DNA of 64,000 nucleotides from Pseudomonas abyssi (GCF_002307495.1 NZ_NTMR01000002.1:186001-250000); one strand, 5' to 3'. Counted from the first letter of the stretch, positions 35,705 through 45,227 are shown. A program made the numbers and translations. The notes: generated by a model not told the origin, from the sequence alone.

Positions 35705-35877
35705 CGCCCCGCAGGAGAGAGGGCTCTGCCCCGCCGAAGGCGCAAACTCCCATAAACGCTCAGGCACAAGCACTGTGGACACGATTAACGCCGTCTGGAG
35801 AGAGGCTGCACCGCAGCCCACCGAAGGGGCAAGCAGGGTATGACCCTGTAAACTCTCAGGTAGCAAGGACAGGGGGA
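35705..35877 (+). promoter_or_regulatory. Tandem glycine riboswitch
   Basis: Two consecutive aptamers are visible. The first (about 35705-35780) has caggagag, ccgaaggcgcaaactcc and cgctcaggcacaag. The second (about 35790-35877) has ctggagagag, caccgaaggggcaagc, aaactctcaggtagcaagg and a closing acaggggg. These are the conserved elements of glycine-I aptamers in the usual two-aptamer order. It ends about 28 bases before the start of the TRIC/UPF0126 gene, which it should control, normally by turning expression on when glycine is abundant. The preceding 35551-35704 shows no gene and should hold the promoter. Confidence 0.9.
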
Positions 35878-35904
35878 GAGGCTACGCAAACGCAGGAGAA
35901 CTGT

Positions 35905-36522
35905 GTGTTGACCTCTGTCTATATCATCGCCATCACCGCCGAAGCCATGTCCGGGGCACTTGCCGCGGGCAGACGCAACATGGACTTTTTCGGTGTCGCC
36001 GTTATCGCCTTTTTAACCGCCCTGGGTGGCGGTACCGTGCGGGACATTCTGCTCGGTAACTTCCCGATCACCTGGACCCAGCATCCCCTCTACATCTACA
36101 TCACCATCACCGGTGGTCTGGCAACCATCGTGCTGGCGCGCTTCATGCGTCACCTCCACCAGCTTTTTCTGGTGCTCGACGCCATCGGCCTTGTCGCCTT
36201 CACCGTCATTGGCTGCAATGTCGCGCTGAGACTGGGCTACGACACAGTAGTGGTGGTTATGGCCGGCATCATCACCGGTATCTTCGGCGGCATTATCCGC
36301 GACATCATGTGCAATAGAATGCCCCAGGTGTTGCGTCATGAACTCTACGCCAGCGTCTCGCTGGTCGTCGCTCTGCTCTATCTCGCCCTGCGACATCAGG
36401 GTGTCAACGAAAGCGTCAACCTGCTGGCTGCCTTCAGCGTGGGCCTGTTGCTGAGAATGTCAGCGATTCGCTGGAAACTGTCGCTGCCGGTGTTCAGCTA
36501 CGCCAAATCCCAGTGGGACTGA
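35905..36522 (+). CDS. TRIC/UPF0126 family membrane transporter (glycine-linked)
   Basis: A 205-residue, seven-helix protein with the duplicated UPF0126/TRIC core: ALGGGTVRDILLG near residue 43 and a matching GIFGGIIRDIMCN near 130. Prokaryotic TRIC homologues form trimeric channels, and several family members are linked to glycine uptake. Control by a glycine riboswitch directly upstream supports a role in glycine handling. The start is a GTG at 35905 with AGGAG six bases upstream; a TTG at 35908 is the next choice. Confidence 0.88.
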   Translation: MLTSVYIIAITAEAMSGALAAGRRNMDFFGVAVIAFLTALGGGTVRDILLGNFPITWTQHPLYIYITITGGLATIVLARFMRHLHQLFLVLDAIGLVAFTVIGCNVALRLGYDTVVVVMAGIITGIFGGIIRDIMCNRMPQVLRHELYASVSLVVALLYLALRHQGVNESVNLLAAFSVGLLLRMSAIRWKLSLPVFSYAKSQWD

Positions 36523-36585
36523 TGAGCGAAATTGCCAGCAAGGGCCTCACTGGCTGCGATGCCTGTCGGGCCGACCTGATCGTCG

Positions 36586-37464
36586 TCAGGGCCGTGCTGG
36601 TCGCGAACCGAACCAGCGCGTCCAGCGGGCGTTAACCCAGAGCGACAGCCCGATCACAGCGGAGCCCGCTGCAAGTCGCAGCAGGTCAGCATCGTGATTC
36701 CAGATCAGAAGATTGACCAGCAGCCCCGCCGGCACCAGCGCATTGTTCATGATGCCCAGGGTGCCGGCGTCCACCTGCGCCGCCCCACGATTCCAGAACA
36801 AAAAGCCCAGCCCAGAAGCGACCAGTCCCAGCCAGGCCAGCACCGACCACTGCAGCGTGGTGTGCGGCAGGCGCTCCGGGTTGCCCAGCAGCAGCCAGGC
36901 CGGCAGCATGACCATCAGCGCACCAATAAAGAACAGGCCAAAGCCACGCCACTGCTGGGTTGGGGTCAGCTCATAACGGCGCACCAGATGGGCATAACCC
37001 ACCTGCCCGGCGGCGAAGGTAAAGTTGGCCAGCTGCAGAATCAGAAAGCCGCGGATAAAGCTGTCGCTGAGCCCGTCGTAGCGCATGATTCCGGCACCAA
37101 GCACCGCAATCGCGGCGGCGACCAGAGGCCCCAGACTGAAACGCCGGTTCAGCAGATCATCAATCAGCGCCACGTGCAGTGGCGTAAAAATGGTGAACAG
37201 CAGCACCTCGGGCACAGAGATGTACTCGAAGGACTGGTACAGGCAAATATAGGTGACACCGAACTGCAACGCACCAACCACCAGCAGCCCCGGCACCACC
37301 GGGCGCGGCAACAATCGAATACGCAGCAGCGGGAGAAACAGCAGCCCGGCCAGCATGGCCCGCGTCAGCACGGCAAAGTAGCTGTCCACCTGCCCGGCCA
37401 GATACTCGCCGATCAGACTAAATGACACCGCCCACAACAGGGTTACCGCAACCAGATAAGGCAT
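36586..37464 (-). CDS. EamA-family (DMT superfamily) transporter
   Basis: A 292-residue protein with ten predicted membrane helices in two EamA repeats (about residues 1-135 and 145-285). The helices include PYLVAVTLLWAVSFSLIGEY and a LYQSFEYISVPEVLLFTIFTP block. Such transporters commonly export amino acids, amines or carboxylates. The ATG at 37464 is used, with GGAG about five bases upstream; a GTG five codons earlier is less likely. It is convergent with the riboswitch-controlled transporter gene and runs in the same direction as the RND operon, from which it is separated by about 40 bases. Confidence 0.88.
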   Translation of the reverse strand: MPYLVAVTLLWAVSFSLIGEYLAGQVDSYFAVLTRAMLAGLLFLPLLRIRLLPRPVVPGLLVVGALQFGVTYICLYQSFEYISVPEVLLFTIFTPLHVALIDDLLNRRFSLGPLVAAAIAVLGAGIMRYDGLSDSFIRGFLILQLANFTFAAGQVGYAHLVRRYELTPTQQWRGFGLFFIGALMVMLPAWLLLGNPERLPHTTLQWSVLAWLGLVASGLGFLFWNRGAAQVDAGTLGIMNNALVPAGLLVNLLIWNHDADLLRLAAGSAVIGLSLWVNARWTRWFGSRPARP

Positions 37465-37506
37465 CTCGACTCCAGGCACGTCAGATGGCCGGGGAGTATA
37501 CCCGCT

Positions 37507-40500
37507 TCAGCCTGCCGTGCCCTCCGTCTGATGCCGGCTGCGCCGGCTCAGCACCCCATGCAGCATCACGGGCAGCAGCGTCAGGGTCACCAGGGTCGCC
37601 CCCAGAATACCCGCCATCACGATCACCCCGACACCGCGATACAGTTCGGTGCCGGCACCCGGCAGGAAGACCAGCGGAGCAATCCCGCATAGCGTGGTCA
37701 GGGTGGAAATGGCGATCGGCCGCAGGCGCGCCTCCACCGCCTCCCGAACCGCTTCTATCGGCGTCATGCCCTGATGATCCAGATTATCGATGGCGCGATC
37801 CACGATCAGGATCGGGTTATTCACCACCGTGCCCATCAGAATCAGAAAGCCCAGCATGGTGATCATGTCCAGCGGCTGACTGAAGCCACCCAGCCCTGCT
37901 GCTGCCAGCGCGGAACCGGCCAGATTCAGCAGCGCCAGACCGGCCAGCCCCCCGGCCATACCCAGCGGGATGCTGATCATGATCAGCAGCGGATAACCCC
38001 AATGGCGGAAGATTGCCACCAGCAGCAGGAAAACAATCAACAGCGCCGCCAGGTAGTTGCTGCTGAGCGACTCGCGGGTGGCATCCAGCTGATCGGCCGC
38101 GCCCGAGATCGACAGACCGACGCCCAGCGGCACCTGCCCTTCGGCACGCAGATACTCCACCAGTTCGGTACGCACCTGCTCGACACCGGCCTCCAGCGGC
38201 ACCGAGCGCGGCGGAATGATGTTCAGCGTCAGCGTACGACGGCCGTCCACCCGGCGTACCATGCTGGTATCCACCGCTTCCTCGATGCGCGCCAGCGACG
38301 ACAACGGCAGCACCTGACCACTGGGTGTATACAGGGTCAGGCCGCGCAGGGTCTGCAGGTCCGGTTGCAGGGCCATGGCGTTATAAAAGTAGATATCGAC
38401 TTTGTCGTCGTCCTGGAAAAACTCACCCACGTAGCTACCGTCGGTCAGGGCCGATACGGCAAAACCGATGCGGTCGGCGTCCAGGCCCAGCTCGGCGGCA
38501 CGCTCCCAGTCCGGGTACACCTGCAGTAGCGGCTGCGCCAGGCTGAGGCTGGAGGGCTGGGTCTGGATTGAGAGATTGTCGAAAATCTCGCCGGCCCGGT
38601 CGTATGCCAGGCGTGCGACATCAAACAGGCTGGCCAGATCGGGGCCTGAGATGTCCAGGTTGATGCTGCGCGTGCCGCCATCGTTGCTGCTGATGATCGA
38701 GCCACGGGTAGCGAACGCCCGCATCCCCGGATAGGTTCGAAAATGCTCGACCAGCGCGGCCATCAGCGCCTCGATATCGGCGGGGTCTCGCGGCACGACA
38801 ACGGTCCACAACCCCTCGGTGGACACGTTCATCATCAGCGTTGCAATCGGCGGCACAGCACCGTCAGCCTCCTCCGGCGCGGTGCCGGCCGGGGTGTACG
38901 GAAGAAAGTGCGCCTGCACCTGCTCGGCAATCCTCTGCATGCTGGCCAGGTTGTAACCGAGCGGCGCATTCATCATGGCGAAGGTCTTGGCCTCCTCGCC
39001 CTCGGGCAGGTACTCCGCCGGCGGTGTGAGGGTCAGCACGATCAACAGGCTACCGCCTATCACCGTAGCAGCGCACAGCGCACGGCGCCGGGCGCTCGCC
39101 AGCAACCAACCGACCAGATCGGCGCAGCGCCCGGCCAAGCGGCCATTGCCGCTGGCCTGCGCCAGCTCATCGCCACGCAGCCGGGAACAGGCTGCTGGCA
39201 CCGCTGTTATCGCCACCAGCATGGAAACCAGAATGGCCGAGGTGATGGCGATGGCGATGTCGGAATACAGCTGACCGGCCTCTTCCTGAATAAACATCAC
39301 CGGCAAGAACACCATCACGGTGGTCAGCGTCGAGGCCAGAATGGCTGGCCAGACCTTGCTCACCCCGGCAACGGCTGCACGCAGCCGGTCCATGCCCCGT
39401 CGCCGCTCCAGCTCGATGCTCTCGAGCACCACGATGCTGTTGTCCAGGGTCATGCCGATGGCAAAGGCCACGCCGGCCAGCGAGATCACGTTGATGGTGC
39501 GGCCGGTCAGCATCAGGCCAAGAAAGGCAGCAATGGTACAAACCGGAATACCCAATACGCCGATCAGGGTGACCCGCCAGGAGCGAAGGAACAGATACAT
39601 GATCAGCGAGGCGAGCAGAGCACCAAGAATCAGGTTCTTCCAGACGTTGAATACCGAATCGCGGACGTATACCACATCATCAGAGTTCAACTTGATCTGC
39701 ATGCCCTGCGGGTTAAGCAGCTCCTGATTGAGCAGCGCCATTTCCGCCAGCATGGCATCCTTGATCGCGATCACGTTGGAGCCGCTTTCCCGGCGCACGG
39801 CCAGGCTGATGACCGGCGCACCGTTGACATAGCTGCGCTGGCTGATACGGGCATGATCCAGGGTGACGTCGGCCAGGTCCTGCAGGCGAATCAGGCTATC
39901 GCCCCGCCGCTCGACCACCAGCTGACGCACCTCGTCCAGGCTCTCAAAGCGGCCCACGGTGCGCAGCAGGAAGCGCCGCTTGCCGCTATCAATCTCACCG
40001 CCCGACACATCGCTGTTACGCGCCCGCAGCGCGTCGCGCACGGTGGCCGGAGTCAGGCCGTTCAGCGCCAGGCGTTCCGGGTACAGGCGCACCTGCACCT
40101 GCCGCGCAGCACCGCCGCGCACATCCACCTGAGCGACGCCATTGACCGCTGACAGACGCGGTCGCACGGTGTCTTCGATGTAGTCGCGCAACATGTCCAT
40201 ATCCAGGTTGCGCGGATTGCCGTCCAAGGGTGACACCGCCAGATGCATGAAGGCATTGGCCGAAAACGAGGTCGCGTTGACCGACGGCTGATCCACGTTC
40301 TCCGGATAACCCGAGACCTGGGTCAGTGCGTTGTTGACGCGAATCAGCGTTTCGTTGAGGTCGACCCCAAAGGGAAAGTCCAGCTCGATCTCGGCCCAAC
40401 CGGTACCGGCCACCGAAGTAATGCGCTCCAGGTTGGGCAGGTTACGCAGAAACTCTTCCTGCTCGACCAGAATCTCCTTCTCGATATCCTGCGGCGTAGC

Positions 40501-40653
40501 GCCGGGCCACTGGGTTTCCACGGTGATGGTGCGGGTTTCCAGATCGGGAATCATCTGCACCGGAATACGCAGCGCAGCCATGGTGCCCAGCACACATAGA
40601 ATCAGCAGCGCCACGGTGACCAGAATGCCGTGGCGGGTGATGGCGTGGAACAT
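37507..40653 (-). CDS. RND multidrug efflux permease
   Basis: A 1,048-residue RND transporter of the HAE-1/AcrB group, with a membrane helix at residues 7-27, a large periplasmic loop (about 30-335), a membrane bundle, and a second loop and bundle in duplicate. The proton-relay region reads GMTLDNSIVVLE near residue 400, where AcrB has two adjacent aspartates; here the second is Asn, as in many single-aspartate RND relatives. It starts one base after the stop of the adaptor gene. No outer-membrane channel gene is linked, so it probably borrows a TolC/OprM-type protein. The substrate is not predictable. Confidence 0.93.
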   Translation of the reverse strand: MFHAITRHGILVTVALLILCVLGTMAALRIPVQMIPDLETRTITVETQWPGATPQDIEKEILVEQEEFLRNLPNLERITSVAGTGWAEIELDFPFGVDLNETLIRVNNALTQVSGYPENVDQPSVNATSFSANAFMHLAVSPLDGNPRNLDMDMLRDYIEDTVRPRLSAVNGVAQVDVRGGAARQVQVRLYPERLALNGLTPATVRDALRARNSDVSGGEIDSGKRRFLLRTVGRFESLDEVRQLVVERRGDSLIRLQDLADVTLDHARISQRSYVNGAPVISLAVRRESGSNVIAIKDAMLAEMALLNQELLNPQGMQIKLNSDDVVYVRDSVFNVWKNLILGALLASLIMYLFLRSWRVTLIGVLGIPVCTIAAFLGLMLTGRTINVISLAGVAFAIGMTLDNSIVVLESIELERRRGMDRLRAAVAGVSKVWPAILASTLTTVMVFLPVMFIQEEAGQLYSDIAIAITSAILVSMLVAITAVPAACSRLRGDELAQASGNGRLAGRCADLVGWLLASARRRALCAATVIGGSLLIVLTLTPPAEYLPEGEEAKTFAMMNAPLGYNLASMQRIAEQVQAHFLPYTPAGTAPEEADGAVPPIATLMMNVSTEGLWTVVVPRDPADIEALMAALVEHFRTYPGMRAFATRGSIISSNDGGTRSINLDISGPDLASLFDVARLAYDRAGEIFDNLSIQTQPSSLSLAQPLLQVYPDWERAAELGLDADRIGFAVSALTDGSYVGEFFQDDDKVDIYFYNAMALQPDLQTLRGLTLYTPSGQVLPLSSLARIEEAVDTSMVRRVDGRRTLTLNIIPPRSVPLEAGVEQVRTELVEYLRAEGQVPLGVGLSISGAADQLDATRESLSSNYLAALLIVFLLLVAIFRHWGYPLLIMISIPLGMAGGLAGLALLNLAGSALAAAGLGGFSQPLDMITMLGFLILMGTVVNNPILIVDRAIDNLDHQGMTPIEAVREAVEARLRPIAISTLTTLCGIAPLVFLPGAGTELYRGVGVIVMAGILGATLVTLTLLPVMLHGVLSRRSRHQTEGTAG

Positions 40654-40654
40654 G

Positions 40655-41722
40655 TCAGTCGTCCTCGCGGTTCAGCACGTTGAGCAACTGACCTTCGCGC
40701 AGGCTTTCGTTACCCTCTACCACGACCTGCTCCCCCGCTTGCAGCCCCTCACGCAGCTCAATCAAGCCATCAAAGGCCAGCCCAGGCTCCACCTGCTGCT
40801 CTCGAGCGCGCCACTGGCCTTCCTCGTTCACCACCCGCCACACGGCAACGCGCCCATCAGCGTGACGCAACAGCGCGTCGCGCGAAACCGCCACGCCTTG
40901 GCGCTGCTGATCCAGCAACAGGTCGCCTCGCACCGACATGCCCGGAATCAGGCCGGGGATATCTTCCGGCAGTTCGATACGCAACAGAAAGGTCCGCGCC
41001 TGCTGACTGCTGAGCGGGATGCGTGCGGTCACCGGCAGCGTAAAGCGCTCCCCCGGATGCCCCTCGAACTGCAGCTCGACCTGGCTGCCCGGCTCTGCCC
41101 GGGCGTAGTAGCGCTGCGGCACCTGCAAGTCTGCGCGCAGTTGCTGCAGCGTGATCAATTCCAGCACCCCGGTGCCCGGCTGCACCCACTCGCCCAGCTC
41201 GGTCAGCCGACGGCTAATCACGCCGCTGAAGGGCGCTACCAAGCGATGCCGACGTACTTCTGCTTCGCGACGCTGCAGACTGGCACGGGCGCCGGCCAAC
41301 GCGGCGTCTGCCTGCGCCACCTCAGCCTCCAGACTGCGCACCTCGCTGGCAGCAATGCTGCGGCGCTCGATCAAGGTACGCGCCTCGCCCAAGCGGCGTC
41401 GCGTGTCATCCAGCGTACTGCTCAGGCGCGCGACCTCGGCGCGCTCGCCATCCAGGTCACGCTGCGCCAATTCGTCATCCAGGGTCAGCAGCAGCGCGCC
41501 CTGCTCGACCTGCTGCCCTTCCTCGACCGGCAGGCTGGCAACCCGCCCCTGCACCTCTGCTGACAAGGTCGCCACCCGAGCCGTGGTCACACTGCCACTG
41601 ACCGGCACCGCCTCTGTCAACGGCTGCAGACTGGAGGACGTCACCCGCACCGGCACCGCCGTTTCCGCCGATGCAAGGGGGGCCAGGGACAATAGCGACA
41701 CGATAAGGACAGCACGCAACAT
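40655..41722 (-). CDS. RND efflux periplasmic adaptor (membrane fusion protein)
   Basis: A 355-residue secreted adaptor with a signal peptide (MLRAVLIVSLLSLAPLASA), a biotinyl-lipoyl-like domain split by a long helical hairpin (about residues 85-160) and beta-barrel and membrane-proximal domains. It links the inner-membrane RND pump to an outer-membrane channel. The ATG at 41722 is preferred because AGGAGG lies about nine bases upstream; an earlier in-frame start has no such site. It is the first gene of the two-gene efflux operon and divergent from ohr. There is no lipobox, so it is likely a soluble periplasmic adaptor. Confidence 0.9.
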   Translation of the reverse strand: MLRAVLIVSLLSLAPLASAETAVPVRVTSSSLQPLTEAVPVSGSVTTARVATLSAEVQGRVASLPVEEGQQVEQGALLLTLDDELAQRDLDGERAEVARLSSTLDDTRRRLGEARTLIERRSIAASEVRSLEAEVAQADAALAGARASLQRREAEVRRHRLVAPFSGVISRRLTELGEWVQPGTGVLELITLQQLRADLQVPQRYYARAEPGSQVELQFEGHPGERFTLPVTARIPLSSQQARTFLLRIELPEDIPGLIPGMSVRGDLLLDQQRQGVAVSRDALLRHADGRVAVWRVVNEEGQWRAREQQVEPGLAFDGLIELREGLQAGEQVVVEGNESLREGQLLNVLNREDD

Positions 41723-41851
41723 GGAAGGAGCCTCCTGCAACTTCAAAGTCGGTCAGCATGCCAGAAAACGACGGCATTCAGGCAGAAAAACGAAATGAGA
41801 ATGTTTCACGATATAGCAGGCCGGAATAAAGGAATCGCAAAATAATATTGC

Positions 41852-41899
41852 GCACAATTTAAATTGTGCTAACCTTCAGCAACTGGATTGCACGCAATC
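41852..41899. promoter_or_regulatory. Two palindromes in the ohr promoter region, candidate OhrR operators
   Basis: A perfect 18-base palindrome gcacaatttaaattgtgc (41852-41869) and a second, gattgc-ac-gcaatc (41886-41899), have centres about 32 bases apart, roughly three helical turns. The AATTTAAATT core resembles known OhrR (MarR family) binding sites. The sites lie 32-79 bases before the ohr ATG, in the divergent region shared with the RND operon, so both could be affected. No ohrR gene is in the window. Confidence 0.55.
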
Positions 41900-41930
41900 T
41901 ATATTACTTCCCCATGACAGGAGACATCGC

Positions 41931-42359
41931 ATGTCTATTGAACAGGTTGTATACCGCGCCTCGGCTGAAGCCACCGGTGGCCGTGACGGTCGCGCCATTT
42001 CCTCCGATGGTGTGCTGGATATCGAACTGACAACCCCCAAGGAGCTGGGCGGTGCCGGCGGCCAGGGCACCAACCCGGAACAGCTGTTTGCTGCGGGTTA
42101 TTCCGCCTGCTTTATCGGCGCGATGAAGTTTGTCGCTGGTCGCGACAAGCTGCCCATGCCGGCTGACGCGTCCGTTGAGGGCGTGGTCGGTATCGGTCAG
42201 ATTCCGCAGGGGTTCGGCATTGAAGTCGAACTGCGCGTCAGCCTGCCGGGCATGCCTGCAGAGCAAGCCGAGCAGCTGATCGAGCGCGCCCATCAGGTCT
42301 GCCCCTACTCCAACGCCACCCGCGGCAATATTGATGTGACCCTGAGCCGGGTCGAGTAA
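41931..42359 (+). CDS. ohr: Organic hydroperoxide resistance protein Ohr
   Basis: A 142-residue OsmC-superfamily peroxidase of the Ohr type. The two catalytic cysteines are in [10 protein letters not shown] near residue 60 and [12 protein letters not shown] near 124, and the arginine expected at the active site is present in the N-terminal half ([14 protein letters not shown]). It reduces organic and lipid hydroperoxides using lipoylated partners. AGGAG precedes the ATG. It is a single gene, ended by a strong bidirectional terminator before thrC. Confidence 0.95.
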   Translation: MSIEQVVYRASAEATGGRDGRAISSDGVLDIELTTPKELGGAGGQGTNPEQLFAAGYSACFIGAMKFVAGRDKLPMPADASVEGVVGIGQIPQGFGIEVELRVSLPGMPAEQAEQLIERAHQVCPYSNATRGNIDVTLSRVE

Positions 42360-42368
42360 CGCACAAAC

Positions 42369-42396
42369 AACAACGGCGCCCAGGGGCGCCGTTGTT
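42369..42396. terminator. Bidirectional terminator between ohr and thrC
   Basis: Perfect 12-base arms aacaacggcgcc / ggcgccgttgtt with loop cagg lie between the convergent ohr and thrC genes. The GC stem flanked by A/T-rich ends can act in both directions. Confidence 0.85.
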
Positions 42397-42415
42397 GCGT
42401 CAGCAGCTCAGCTTA

Positions 42416-43825
42416 TTACAGCGGCTTGCCGCGGTTGCCGTGCGCGGCAACAAAGGCCTGCACGTCGGCCAGACTGTTCGGCAACACGGTCATGCGCTCT
42501 TCGCGCTCGAACAGATCGCTCAGGTGCGCCGGCAGATGCAATGCTTCGCCGACACCAGCCTGACGCACCGCATCCGGGAACTTGACCGGGTGAGCGGTAC
42601 CCAGGGTGATCATCGGCACCGACAGCGAACGACGGCATTCCCGCGCGGCGCGCACGCCAATCGCGGTATGCGGGTCCAGTACTTCGCCACATTGCTCGAA
42701 CACGGCGGCGATAGTCGCGCAGGTGCCTTCGTCGTCAACCGCCAGCGAATCAAACAGCTTGCGCGCTTCAGTCCAGCGATCGTCCTCGACCGACAGCTTG
42801 CCGCTGATCTTGAACGCGTCCAGCAGCTCGGCTACCAGCGCACCATTACGACCGTGCAGATCAAACAGCAGACGCTCGAAGTTGGACGACACCATGATGT
42901 CCATCGACGGCGACAGCGACGGATGCAGGGTGTCCTTGTCGTAATGGTTGCCGCTCATGAAGCGGTGCAGGATGTCATTGCGGTTGGTAGCAACGATCAG
43001 CTGACTGATCGGCAGGCCCATGTTGCGCGCCAGGTAACCGGCGAAGATGTCACCAAAGTTGCCGGTCGGTACCGAGAACGCCATCGAGCGCGCCGGACCA
43101 CCCAGCTGCAGGGCAGCATGAAAGTAGTAGACGATCTGCGCCATGATGCGCGCCCAGTTGATCGAATTGACGGCGACCAGACGGGTGCCCTTGAGGAAGC
43201 CCTGGTCGGCGAAGCTGGCCTTGACCATCTCCTGACAGTCGTCGAAGTTGCCTTCGATAGCGATGTTGTGGATGTTGTCGCCGAGAATGCTGGTCATCTG
43301 GCGACGCTGCACCTCGGACACCCGGTTGTGCGGGTGCATGATGAAGATGTCGACGTTTTCGCAGGCCTTGCAGCCCTCGATCGCTGCCGATCCGGTGTCA
43401 CCGGAGGTGGCGCCCATGATCACCACGCGCTCGCCACGCTTGACCAGGAAGTAGTCGAGCAGACGGCCCAGCAGCTGCAGGGCAAAGTCCTTGAACGCCA
43501 GGGTCGGACCGTGGAACAGCTCCATCACCCACTCATTGCTGTCCAGCTGACGCAGCGGTGCAACCGCCTTGTGCTCAAAGACGCCGTAGGTGTCCTGCAG
43601 AATCTGTTTGAAATCGGCATCCGGAATGCTGCCGCTAACGAACGGACGCATGACGTTGAACGCCAGCTCGTGGTACGGCAGACCGGCCCAGGAGGCAATC
43701 TGTTCCTGGGTGAAGCGCGGCAGGTTCTCGGGTACGTACAGACCGCCATCAGAAGCCAGACCAGCCAGCAGAACATCTTCAAAATTCAGGGCCGGCGCCT
43801 GGCCACGGGTACTGATATAACGCAT
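42416..43825 (-). CDS. thrC: Threonine synthase
   Basis: A 469-residue PLP enzyme of the long threonine synthase type. The PLP lysine is in TLAFKDFALQLLG near residue 110 and the phosphate-binding loop is GATSGDTGSAAIEG near 155. It converts O-phosphohomoserine to threonine. The ATG at 43825 gives the usual length and follows GAAGG; an upstream in-frame start lies in repetitive sequence. It lies downstream of hom, the normal arrangement in Pseudomonas, separated by a 97-base repeat-bearing gap. Confidence 0.96.
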   Translation of the reverse strand: MRYISTRGQAPALNFEDVLLAGLASDGGLYVPENLPRFTQEQIASWAGLPYHELAFNVMRPFVSGSIPDADFKQILQDTYGVFEHKAVAPLRQLDSNEWVMELFHGPTLAFKDFALQLLGRLLDYFLVKRGERVVIMGATSGDTGSAAIEGCKACENVDIFIMHPHNRVSEVQRRQMTSILGDNIHNIAIEGNFDDCQEMVKASFADQGFLKGTRLVAVNSINWARIMAQIVYYFHAALQLGGPARSMAFSVPTGNFGDIFAGYLARNMGLPISQLIVATNRNDILHRFMSGNHYDKDTLHPSLSPSMDIMVSSNFERLLFDLHGRNGALVAELLDAFKISGKLSVEDDRWTEARKLFDSLAVDDEGTCATIAAVFEQCGEVLDPHTAIGVRAARECRRSLSVPMITLGTAHPVKFPDAVRQAGVGEALHLPAHLSDLFEREERMTVLPNSLADVQAFVAAHGNRGKPL

Positions 43826-43846
43826 ATCGGCAAACCTTCGGTTTGA

Positions 43847-43919
43847 GCTGCAAGCCGCAAGCCCCAAGCCGCAAGCTCCACTGGGGTTGCTTGCCGCTTG
43901 TCGCTTGTCACTTGCCGCT
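43847..43919. repeat. Short-period inverted repeat between hom and thrC
   Basis: The left half repeats gcaagcc three to four times and the right half repeats gcttg(c/t)c in the opposite sense, so the segment can fold into one long stem. It sits between the hom stop and the thrC start. It resembles small palindromic spacers common in Pseudomonas and may stabilise or attenuate the hom transcript. Confidence 0.6.
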
Positions 43920-43922
43920 GGA

Positions 43923-45227
43923 TTAGTCCAGTTGTTCCACGCGGATCCGCATCAGCGGGCCGGCGATGTCGTCCAGTGCTTCCAGAGCCGCAATGGCGTC
44001 GTTCATGTCCTGTTCGCGCACGCGGTGGGTCAGCAGAATCATCGGCACCAGGCCGTCCTGCTCTTCCACATCCTTCTGCATGATCGATTCGATATTGATC
44101 CCGCGCTCGGACAGGATGCTCGCAACCTTGGCCAACACGCCCGGGCGATCCTGTGCGTGCAGACGCAGATAGTAGGCGGTGTTCACCTCGTCGACCGGCA
44201 GCACCGGCAGGTCGGACAGCGCATCGGCCTGGAAGGCCAGGTGCGGTACGCGGTTGGTCGGGTCGGTGGTCAGGGTGCGCACCACATCGATAACATCAGC
44301 CACCACCGCCGAGGCAGTCGGCTCGGAGCCGGCACCAGCGCCGTAATACAGGGTCGGACCAACAGCGTCGCCCTGCACCATCACCGCGTTCATCACGCCG
44401 TTAACGTTGGCAATCAGGCGGTCAGAGGGGATCAGCGTCGGGTGCACGCGCAGCTCTACGCCGTTCTCGGTGCGGCGCGCCACGCCCAGATGCTTGATGC
44501 GGTAACCGAGCGTTTCAGCGTAGTTCACGTCGGCGGTGGTCAGCCTGGTGATGCCTTCGGTGTAGGCCTTGTCGAACTGCAGCGGAATACCAAAGGCGAT
44601 CGACGCCAGGATGGTCAGCTTGTGCGCCGCGTCGATACCTTCAACGTCAAAGGTCGGATCCGCTTCGGCGTAACCCAGCGCCTGGGCTTCAGCCAGCACA
44701 TCCTCAAAGGTACGGCCCTTGTCGCGCATCTCGGTCAGAATGAAGTTGCCGGTGCCATTGATGATGCCGGCAACCCAGTCAATGCGGTTGGCGGCCAGAC
44801 CTTCACGCAGCGCCTTGATGATCGGGATACCACCGGCGACCGAGGCCTCGAACGCGACCATCACGCCCTTGGCGCTGGCAGCGGAGAAAATCTCGTTACC
44901 GTGCACCGCGATCAGCGCCTTGTTGGCGGTGACCACGTGCTTGCCGTTCTCGATCGCCTTGAGGACCACATCCTTGGCCAGCGTGTAGCCACCGATCAGC
45001 TCGACGATGATGTCGATTTCCGGGTTGTTGACCAGTTCGAATACATCGTCGGTCACCGGGGTCATGCCCAGGTTGCAGGCCGGGTTGGGATGCCGGGTTG
45101 CAATCTGGGCTACCTCAATGCCACGCCCAGCACGCCGGGCAATCTCCGTCGCGTTGCGCTGCAGAACATTGAAGGTGCCACCACCGACGGTGCCCAAACC
45201 ACAAATACCTACTTTGACCGGTTTCAA
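43923..45227 (-). CDS. hom: Homoserine dehydrogenase
   Basis: A 434-residue enzyme with an N-terminal NAD(P) loop (VGICGLGTVGGGTFNVL), the catalytic dehydrogenase region with NGTGNFILTEM near residue 175, and a C-terminal ACT domain (about 350-430, beginning YYLRLHAQDRPGVLAKV) for threonine feedback. It reduces aspartate semialdehyde to homoserine. It heads the hom-thrC unit. The length and monofunctional form, without an aspartokinase fusion, match Pseudomonas Hom. Confidence 0.96.
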   Translation of the reverse strand: MKPVKVGICGLGTVGGGTFNVLQRNATEIARRAGRGIEVAQIATRHPNPACNLGMTPVTDDVFELVNNPEIDIIVELIGGYTLAKDVVLKAIENGKHVVTANKALIAVHGNEIFSAASAKGVMVAFEASVAGGIPIIKALREGLAANRIDWVAGIINGTGNFILTEMRDKGRTFEDVLAEAQALGYAEADPTFDVEGIDAAHKLTILASIAFGIPLQFDKAYTEGITRLTTADVNYAETLGYRIKHLGVARRTENGVELRVHPTLIPSDRLIANVNGVMNAVMVQGDAVGPTLYYGAGAGSEPTASAVVADVIDVVRTLTTDPTNRVPHLAFQADALSDLPVLPVDEVNTAYYLRLHAQDRPGVLAKVASILSERGINIESIMQKDVEEQDGLVPMILLTHRVREQDMNDAIAALEALDDIAGPLMRIRVEQLD

